NCBI RefSeq assembly: GCF_046159715.1 | Contig: NZ_JBJXCT010000009.1 | Span: 1 to 64,000, forward strand | Source of the DNA: Pampinifervens sp037481935 | GTDB lineage: Bacteria; Aquificota; Aquificia; Aquificales; Aquificaceae | Reading direction: 5' to 3' | DNA length: 64,000 nucleotides | In this document: positions 57,449 to 64,000 of the stretch, piece by piece | How the letters are laid out: every line of letters starts with the position of its first letter | Numbering within the stretch: position 1 is the first letter of the stretch | The notes under the pieces: model-generated | The model's database searches: none | Told to the model about the DNA's origin: nothing | Seen by the model: only the letters and a program-made list of their open reading frames with translations | Made by a program: the position numbers and the translations under genes

Positions 57449-59348
57449 GTTCTTTCAGCCTTTTCAGGGTCCTGTAGCCTTCCTCTATCTCATCGGGATA
57501 AACCCTGTAGGGAGAATATCTGTGCCTCTGGTAGATGGAGATTATGAACTTCACATACCTGTGCAACTCTGTATCTCTGCAGGCGGATATGATATCTTCG
57601 GGTAGAGCATCTTCCCCCACTATTCCCTCTCTGTGAAGAAGTTCCCTTGTTCTGCGATAAAGGTTTTCAGGCGTTTTCTTGGACCTCTGAAAGAGGTAGA
57701 AGGCAAGATAGAAGGTAAGAGCCAGAAAGATAAGCTGAGTTAACTCAAAGAACCTTTTTCTGAGGTTGCTTATGCTGAACTCTGCCTTTATGCCTTCTCC
57801 TATGCCTTTGAAAAGCCTTATCTGTTTCTGTGAGGAATAGCCCACTATGTTTGAATACCAGAAGCTCACTATGGAATCCCTTATGAGGGCAAGGGATGAG
57901 ATTTTTCTGACTGCGGGTGAGGTATAAGAGGGTGTTGTGTCCACCCTCAGCCATCTTCCGTTTACATAAGCCTCAACCCACACGTGTGCCATGGAGTTTG
58001 TCACTATGTGATAACCTCCATACTGGTTCCACAGTGCACCTCTGTAGCCCCCCACAACCCTTGCAGGAACTCCCATAAGCCTCAGGAGTAGTGCAGTTGC
58101 ACTGGCATAGTATTCGCAGTTCCCCTTCCTTGATACGAAGAGGAAGTAGTCAAGTGGGTCGCCCTCATACTTTTCAAGCTTGAGGCTGTACTGGTAGCCT
58201 TTTGAAAAATGCTCCACTACCCTTCTGAGTTTTTCAGCGTCGCTCTTCGTATCTCTGGACAAGTCTTCTGCCAGCCTTTTCAGATTGGGGCTCACATCCT
58301 GAGGCACCTGCAGGTAATCCCCGGGGTCTTCCTCAAGATATAGGCTGTTTGAGGAACTTACCTTTACCCTTATAGCTCTGTTTATCTCCCTGTCAAGGCG
58401 CAGGGTGTTTCCTGTTGTCATGTAGGCGTTGGAAGACATACCCTCTACGCTGAGAACTCTGTAGGGATAATCAAGGGCTGGTATCATGTTGTCAAAAGAG
58501 GGTTCAAGCACTAGGGTGTAAAGGAGGTTTCCGCCTCCTGCAGGCATTTGAAAGGCCTCTTCCTTTACCCTCAGCCATGTGCCTTTGACATAACTCCCAA
58601 AGACCACAGCTCTCCAGTAGGGCTCCTTCATGTGCTGAGGGAGCCCGTATGCCCTCAGGACAACTGTGTTGTCCTCCTGTATCTCCCCTACCTTCCCGAG
58701 GCTTACGCTCTCGGCAAGACCAGTTTTGAGACCACTGCCTCTGGAGAAAAGGTCAAAAAGAGGAGCCTGAGTTCTCGGAAGCAGAAAGAAGAAGGGGAGG
58801 GTGAAAAGGGCGACCATAAAGAAAAGGGATACTCCTGATACGACAAAATACCTGTAAATATTAAGGTCAAACCTTTTCTCTCCAGCAGTTCTGTAGAGGT
58901 TGAGGAAGATAAGAGAAGAAACACCGAGAAGGCTATGGAGAAGAAAGACAAGAAGGAAACTCAGGCTCAGGTTGTAGGCTGTGGATATGGACACTGCAAA
59001 AAGGCTGAGAAGAAGCATCTGATACAGGTCTCTTGGCTTTTTCTCCTCCAGACTTTTTATGGAGATAAGCAGAAGAACCACGTGGGAAAAGGGTCTGAGA
59101 AGGTCCTCAAGGCTGAGAGAAGAGAGGAAATAAAGGCTGAGAGCTATACCAAGAAAGTTCAGGAAAAGCCTTCTTACAGGATACACACCCTTTATGTCCA
59201 TGGGAACACCGAGAAGATACAGGAGTGAGAAAACAAAAAGGTAAAATGGCTCTGATACATTCCACAGGGAAAGTATACCTACAAGGGTAGTGAGACGAAC
59301 CAGCATTATGGTGGTCAGGCGTGAATTACTTAGATACCTTGCGAACAT
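57423..59348 (-). CDS. TgpA-like membrane transglutaminase
   Basis: A 641-aa protein with six or more N-terminal membrane helices (about residues 15-215), a periplasmic DUF3488-type region, a transglutaminase core with Cys in RKGNCEYYASATALLLRL, His in SMAHVWVEAY and Asp in LRVDTTPS, and a last membrane helix near 535-553 with a cytoplasmic tail. This is the TgpA layout of a putative cell-envelope transglutaminase or protease. GAGGT 8 nt before the ATG supports the start at 59348, 23 bases inside the HD gene. Confidence 0.87.
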   Translation of the reverse strand: MFARYLSNSRLTTIMLVRLTTLVGILSLWNVSEPFYLFVFSLLYLLGVPMDIKGVYPVRRLFLNFLGIALSLYFLSSLSLEDLLRPFSHVVLLLISIKSLEEKKPRDLYQMLLLSLFAVSISTAYNLSLSFLLVFLLHSLLGVSSLIFLNLYRTAGEKRFDLNIYRYFVVSGVSLFFMVALFTLPFFFLLPRTQAPLFDLFSRGSGLKTGLAESVSLGKVGEIQEDNTVVLRAYGLPQHMKEPYWRAVVFGSYVKGTWLRVKEEAFQMPAGGGNLLYTLVLEPSFDNMIPALDYPYRVLSVEGMSSNAYMTTGNTLRLDREINRAIRVKVSSSNSLYLEEDPGDYLQVPQDVSPNLKRLAEDLSRDTKSDAEKLRRVVEHFSKGYQYSLKLEKYEGDPLDYFLFVSRKGNCEYYASATALLLRLMGVPARVVGGYRGALWNQYGGYHIVTNSMAHVWVEAYVNGRWLRVDTTPSYTSPAVRKISSLALIRDSIVSFWYSNIVGYSSQKQIRLFKGIGEGIKAEFSISNLRKRFFELTQLIFLALTFYLAFYLFQRSKKTPENLYRRTRELLHREGIVGEDALPEDIISACRDTELHRYVKFIISIYQRHRYSPYRVYPDEIEEGYRTLKRLKELIRNSRHS

Positions 59349-60435
59349 ATTCCCTTACCTCGTCCCTGTGCTCGGGATGTGCGTATATCCTGTAAACCTC
59401 TATATCCCTGAGGGAGGCCACAAGATAAGACTCCTCCTTCAGGCTGAGCATGTCATGCCCGTCCCATATAGGTATGTCCTCATCCAGCACCCTTTTGCTC
59501 ACGCGGTCAAACCTGAAAAGGCTTTCCTCATACTTCTCAAGAATTCTATCTCTGACAAATTCAAACATACCCTTTGATGAAGTGGAAAAGACCTGCCTGA
59601 AATGCTCCCTTCCCAGCACCCTCCTCACCTTTTCCTCTCCCTGTCTGTCTATCATCAAATGGAGAATGTGCTGGTCAGTTTTCCTGTAAAAATCCTCCCG
59701 GCTCAAAAGCCCCCTTTCCAGAAAGTCCTGCACCACCTCCTCTAAGTGTATGTTGAGTATACGCACCACCTTGTGAAAGTAGACCTGGGAATACATAAAA
59801 TACCTTCCAAGTATAAAACTCTCCAGAGACCTTAGGGCGCTTATGTGAACACATTTTCTGCCATCCACCAGCACCATATTTTCTAAAAGCCTGCTGTAGT
59901 CAAAAAAGCCGTATGAAGTCCCGCAGAAGTAGGCATCTCTTCTGAGATAATCCATTCTGTCTGCCCCAAACTCTCCGGTGATTATCTTTGGCAGATTTCC
60001 TCCTTTCTTAAAGGCAAGCTCTACAATAAGCTCTATATCTTCATAAGAATATCCACAATTTCTGAGTGTATCCAGTATTCCCTCCTCATAGACCACCCTT
60101 TCCCCTATGGACTCATGGCTTTTGTCTCCAAGAAGGACCTCTGTTGTATGGGAAAAGGGCGTGTGCCCCACGTCATGCAGGAGACCGGCAAGCCTGACAA
60201 GCTGATATAGCCTTTTGTCCCTGAGCCCCAGACTTTCAAATATGCGCCCTGCGAGCTCCATAGTTCCGAGGGAGTGTTCAAACCGACTGTGCTGGGCAGA
60301 GGGAAAGACCAGGTAAGCTATGCCAAGCTGATTTATGAACCTGAGTCTCTGAAGGGGAAAACTGTCTATAACCTTCAGTTCACAGTCGTAGGCCTTTATG
60401 AGTTGATGTATGGGGTCTGAAAATTCTTTGAACAT
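59326..60435 (-). CDS. HD-domain phosphohydrolase
   Basis: A 369-aa HD protein related to SAMHD1/dGTPase-type enzymes. Metal ligands: SRFEHSLGTMELAGRI (His), LLHDVGHTPFSHTTE (His-Asp) and GADRMDYLRRDAYFCG (Asp). A close relative in Aquifex has been structurally characterised as an HD hydrolase; the natural substrate is not established. It overlaps the hypothetical gene upstream by 40 bases and the transglutaminase gene by 23, forming a leftward operon. Confidence 0.88.
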   Translation of the reverse strand: MFKEFSDPIHQLIKAYDCELKVIDSFPLQRLRFINQLGIAYLVFPSAQHSRFEHSLGTMELAGRIFESLGLRDKRLYQLVRLAGLLHDVGHTPFSHTTEVLLGDKSHESIGERVVYEEGILDTLRNCGYSYEDIELIVELAFKKGGNLPKIITGEFGADRMDYLRRDAYFCGTSYGFFDYSRLLENMVLVDGRKCVHISALRSLESFILGRYFMYSQVYFHKVVRILNIHLEEVVQDFLERGLLSREDFYRKTDQHILHLMIDRQGEEKVRRVLGREHFRQVFSTSSKGMFEFVRDRILEKYEESLFRFDRVSKRVLDEDIPIWDGHDMLSLKEESYLVASLRDIEVYRIYAHPEHRDEVREYVRKVSK

Positions 60436-61274
60436 AAAGCCCCCTCAAATAGGTGGAGGTTATTGTCCCTTCTAAATATTTTATCTATCACATCCTTAAA
60501 CCTCTTAAGGAATCTTCTTAGCCAGCTTCCCCCTTTCCTTTTCTGGTTTATAAACTCTATCTTCAGTAGGCTTATACTCTTCCCTGCCTCCACCCTTCTG
60601 AGCAGGGCCTCCAGGTCTTTTCTCAGCTTGAAAAGGTTAAGCCCATAGTAAACATCTCCCAGGGCTTGAGCCTCCTGAAGGACCTCTCTTATTTCCCTTA
60701 TCAAATCCTTTCTCTCACCTGAATACACACTTGCAAGCCTGTCAAGCATTCTAAAATATTTCTTCTCGCTTGGATATCTTTCAATACAGACTTCACAGTA
60801 ATTCTTTAACTCATCGTAAAGACCCTCGTTGAACATCAAGGTTGAGATGATTACAGCATCCTGAGCGGTCACATGCTTTCTATAAAGCACTGTTCTGCTG
60901 AGTATGTTCCAGAGCCTGAGAGCCTTCTGGCTTATGTTATCAAAGAGGTTGAGGTATTCGCTTCTTATAGTTATAAGGTATATGCCACCTTCTTCTACCC
61001 TGTATATGTCCTTGCCCATGTAAAGATTTCCATACAGGTCAGATATGACAAAGAGGTTCATCTCCACAAGCACATCCTTCCAGTAATTCCTTGCGCTCCG
61101 GAAGTTTCTGTAGGCACAGGAGAGGAACTTCTCAAGCTCCACATATGGATTTCCCTCCCTCCTTACGATTTGTGAATAGCACATGATGTAAAAGACCATT
61201 TCCTTTTTTGAGGGGTCGTCCAGCACCTCAAGAAAAAGATTGCTCAGAGGGTCTCTTTCCTTTATTTCCAGCAT
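60396..61274 (-). CDS. conserved hypothetical, helical protein
   Basis: A 292-residue soluble, mostly helical protein, rich in Lys, Arg, Leu and Glu. The middle VIISTLMFNEGLYDELKNYC segment resembles a helical-repeat unit. A basic stretch near the C-terminus (RKGGSWLRRFLKRFKD) may bind membrane or nucleic acid. Not recognised. TATATT (61286-61281) ends 6 nt before the ATG, so it is probably leaderless. It is the first gene of the HD/transglutaminase unit. Confidence 0.65.
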   Translation of the reverse strand: MLEIKERDPLSNLFLEVLDDPSKKEMVFYIMCYSQIVRREGNPYVELEKFLSCAYRNFRSARNYWKDVLVEMNLFVISDLYGNLYMGKDIYRVEEGGIYLITIRSEYLNLFDNISQKALRLWNILSRTVLYRKHVTAQDAVIISTLMFNEGLYDELKNYCEVCIERYPSEKKYFRMLDRLASVYSGERKDLIREIREVLQEAQALGDVYYGLNLFKLRKDLEALLRRVEAGKSISLLKIEFINQKRKGGSWLRRFLKRFKDVIDKIFRRDNNLHLFEGALCSKNFQTPYINS

Positions 61275-61361
61275 AGGTATAATATAATCTAAGCAGACTG
61301 AGAATGAAAGATTATAGTCAGACTGGCTTGGAGCAAAGTTTGGCTCACTTTAAGTCCGTGC

Positions 61362-61367
61362 TATAAT
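61362..61367 (+). promoter_or_regulatory. extended -10 before the broken envelope gene
   Basis: GTGC-TATAAT, 6 nt before the ATG at 61374. The nine-base string is the same as in front of both octamer elements, so it is a common promoter form here rather than a mark of that element. Confidence 0.55.
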
Positions 61368-61373
61368 CACATA

Positions 61374-62818
61374 ATGCTCCGTATTCTCAGCTTTATACTT
61401 GCAGGTGTATGGTTTGTCCTTGCACTTGGCTTGCTTCAAAGACCGCTAGGCAAAGAACATGTTTTCGGTAATAATACAAGTAATCAGGCTCCTTCCGCAT
61501 CTGAAGGATTGGTGAATATCAACGTTGATTTGGTAAATCCTGCAAGGCAAAAAGCCAAAGCAGGAGTTCCCTATATAAATAGGTGGCAGGGTAAGAATCA
61601 GCGGAAAAGGGAAATTAGTGAGGAGGACAGGGAAATTTCAGCTGGCTACAGAGTGGCGGAATACAGCTTCAGGGATATAAACTTTCTCAGTGATGACAAA
61701 GTGGAAGGAACTTTGCAAAAGTGTCCATAAGGGGAAGTCTTAGGCTTTCCAATAATGTATGTGAGGATACATTTTACGATAGACCATATATTGTTATAGG
61801 TGCAGGTAGCACCCTGAGGTTTATACGCAGACCGGAGGAGGACATAAATACTTTTCTGATGGACTATGGAAGGAATTTCCGCATGCAGGATAAACGTCTG
61901 CTACCCCTTGTTTATTACCTCTCCAAGATAAGGATTATACCACCAGTGTTTGAATGGAGGTTGAAGGAGAACTGTGAAAAGGTGATTGTTCTATCCCTCA
62001 CAAAGACTAGACTTGAGGGCAATGCCCTTTATATTAGCGAAAAAATCCTGCAGGCACTTCAGAGAGGCTACAGTCTCATGCTCGAAATATGGGAAAACTA
62101 CGATGGACAGAATCCAGAGCTTGGACCAGCCATTCTTGGAGAATACTACATATCTGAAACTTTTCTTCAAAACCTTCAGGAAGCGCTATCTATCCTGAAG
62201 TCTCAGGTAAGGACAAAGGGATACATAGCCCTGACTACAGAGCAGTCCACTTATACCGCCTGTAGGCTTAGCTCTAACTGCGAGCACAAACCATCCTACA
62301 CCGATAGCATCAATCAGCTCAATGAAGCTTATTATTCAAGACTACAAGAAGATCTCCTTATGGCTGTAGAGCTCATAAGGAATAGTAAGCTTGACGCAGA
62401 TTACGGAGTTTGTTTTGGAGGATGACTAGTGGAATTTAAGGAGGGTATGAACTTTATCAGGTTCTTTGAGCCAGTCATAAATGTCGGCAATGCAGTGTCC
62501 TTCCAGAGAAAGTTTGACTTAAAGATGTCTGAAAACAGCGGATACAGCAACCCTCAGAGAATACTCAAAAACTGCCAGTTTTTCAGCAAATACGGCAAAC
62601 CTATTCATTCTGCTCACTACATGCCAAACAACGAGCGTGCAGATGTAATTGTAGATAATATGGATTCCATAAATAGACTAGAATACATAAAAAACTTATA
62701 TGGTTATGGTCTGAGGAGTTTTTTTCTTATGAACTACGATGTTGTGAAAGGAAACAAATGTGGCAGTCTAGAAAGGCTTTTTATTTTCAGAAATAGCCTG
62801 AAGGAGGTAGGACTATGA
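61374..62818 (+). pseudogene. broken envelope/secreted protein gene (two lesions)
   Basis: Three open segments read as one protein of about 480 residues. Segment 1 (61374-61730) starts with a membrane helix and a linker, ending DDKVEGTLQKCP. Segment 2 (from about 61721) continues KVSIRGSLRLSNN if one A is added to the A-run near 61717-61720. Segment 3 (62429-62818) is in the same frame as segment 2 and is separated only by TGA at 62423-62425 (a TGG change would restore Trp). The body has an alpha/beta, barrel-like feel (NYDGQNPELGPAILGEYY) but no family is recognised. It directly precedes a mannose nucleotide gene. The lesions could be real decay, slippage or sequence error; alternatively they are three small genes. 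Confidence 0.55.
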
Positions 62819-64000
62819 AGGTGCTTATACTTGCAGGGGGTAGTGGAACAAGATTGTGGCCCCTCTCTAGAGAAAAGCACCCCAAACAGTTTTTGAAACT
62901 CTTTGAAGGTAAGTCTTTTCTCAAACTAACTTATGAGCGGGCTCTAAGGCTCGTAGACCACAAGGACATAGTTATCGTAACTAACGAGGAATACCAGCAC
63001 AAGGTTGTAAACGACCTGTATCCTTACGAGGGATACAGCGTTATTGTAGAGACTTACAGAAGAAATACGGGTCCGGCGGTTGCTCTTGGACTGCTATACA
63101 TCAAGGAATTTTTGATGGTTGACGATGAAGAGGTTGTTGCAGTACTTGCTTCTGACCATCTCATAAAGCCCGAGGAGTCCTTCGTGGAATATATGAAGTT
63201 TGCAGAGGATATAGCCAAGGAGGGCTATCTGGTTACCTTTGGTGTAAAGCCCACGAGGCCAGAGGTCAACTTTGGATACATAAGGGCGGGAGGAACTATA
63301 GAGGAGTACGGGAGGCTTAAGGCTTACACAATAGATGAGTTTATCGAAAAGCCAGAGAGGGAAAGGGCGGAGAAAATGCTGAAGGAGGGCTTTTATTTCT
63401 GGAACTCGGGGAATTTTGTTTTCAAGCTGGGGGTTGTCTTTGACGAATACAGGCTGAATGCTCCAGAAATATACGGCTTCATGCTGGAGGGTTATCACGG
63501 CTTTCTGGAAAACTACTCAAGGCTTCCAGATATATCCTTTGACTACATAGAAATGGAGAAAACAAAAAGGGGCGCTGTAGTTCCTATGGATATTTTCTGG
63601 AGTGACGTGGGCTCTTTTGACGGTCTTTATTCCATAATGGAGAAGGATGAAAGGGACAACGCCTGCGTGGGAAGGGGTATTTGCCTTGACAGTGAAGGTA
63701 ATCTGGTATACAGCAACGGGAAACTTGTATGCCTTGTAGATATTCAGGACACCGTAGTGGTAGAGGACAGAGATGCAGTGTTGGTGATGAGGCGGGGAAG
63801 TGCCGCTAAGGTGAGAGATGTCGTCAGGCTTCTCAAAGAAAAGGGGCTCAGGGAGGCATACTATCATCTTGAGAAAAGCTACGAGTGGGGAACCGAACTC
63901 CTCTTAGAGTCCGGTGATGGTTACCGCATACATAAGGTGAGCATACTTCCCGGCAGGGGCACAGGTCTTCGTATGCACATGCATCACAGCAGGAGCTGGA
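62816..64000 (+). CDS. manC: mannose-1-phosphate guanylyltransferase (partial)
   Basis: The gene runs off the window; 395 residues are visible. The nucleotidyltransferase domain has LILAGGSGTRLWPLSREKHP, ASDHLI, GVKPTRPEVNFGYI, EFIEKPE and FYFWNSGNFVF. The end shows the start of the cupin-type isomerase domain (GRGTGLRMHMHHSRSW), so the protein may be bifunctional (ManC/AlgA type: GDP-mannose synthesis plus phosphomannose isomerase). The ATG overlaps the previous stop as ATGA. It feeds GDP-mannose to envelope polysaccharide. Confidence 0.93.

Noticed and set aside
62423..62425. In-frame TGA as selenocysteine
   Set aside because: The flanking protein is not a known selenoprotein, no stem-loop of the bacterial SECIS type is evident directly after the TGA, and a second lesion (frameshift) in the same gene points to decay or error. 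TGG to TGA is simpler.

Overview
The window reads as a stretch of chromosome from a thermophilic, chemolithoautotrophic member of the Aquificaceae (Aquifex / Hydrogenobacter / Thermocrinis type). This is inferred from a short citryl-CoA lyase of the reductive TCA cycle, a fumarate-reductase-type iron-sulfur subunit, a stand-alone 5'-3' exonuclease of the DNA polymerase I N-domain type, Lys/Glu-rich proteins and very dense gene packing. No tRNA, rRNA, insertion sequence or CRISPR array was found by eye.

Region by region. 1-328 carries no clear gene but holds copy A of a repeated element with conserved flanks and a core of 8-bp units. A Ser/Trp-rich membrane-anchored protein follows (329-823). 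A subtype I-B CRISPR-Cas locus runs from 820 to 8441 (cas7-cas5-cas8b-cas3-cas4-cas1-cas2 leftward, cas6 divergent), with no array in the window. 8449-22949 holds purine, riboflavin, folate, lipid A, c-di-AMP and flagellar genes (purK, ribBA, lpxI, folE, cdaA-ybbR, folP, frdB, flgA) and an envelope ABC exporter. 22952-33000 contains the citryl-CoA lyase operon, dksA, an iron alcohol dehydrogenase, a pterin synthase with the folate-type motif, trpS, motAB and a sugar aminotransferase. 33074-37907 has a lipoate-ligase/DUF116 fusion, a BASS/ACR3-type carrier and argH. 37908-38398 is the second gene-poor stretch: copy B of the octamer element, then a candidate structured RNA just before flgF. 39118-54795 is housekeeping (5'-3' exonuclease, thiE, fur, speE, rsmA, mtnP, nth, an EAL protein, metE-tkt, a TatD/radical-SAM fusion). 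54878-64000 covers envelope sugar and lipid genes, queF, a transglutaminase, an HD hydrolase, a gene broken by two lesions, and the start of a mannose-1-phosphate guanylyltransferase.

Two genome-style patterns stand out. Many monocistronic or first genes have a -10-like hexamer only 6-9 nt before the ATG and no Shine-Dalgarno, implying leaderless mRNAs; downstream operon genes use ATGA/TAATG overlaps or strong AGGAGG sites. Convergent genes often overlap at their ends, five times by exactly one interlocked TTAA/CTAA.

The best candidate for something undescribed is the octamer element. Both copies share an extended -10 (TGCTATAAT), a GGGG/CCCC hairpin, a near-identical TTGGCAACTGAATAGGG block and an 86-nt 3' block, but the core is a precise 8-bp array whose unit differs between copies. 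In copy A the array is four units facing four (a 64-bp hairpin); in copy B it is seven direct units.
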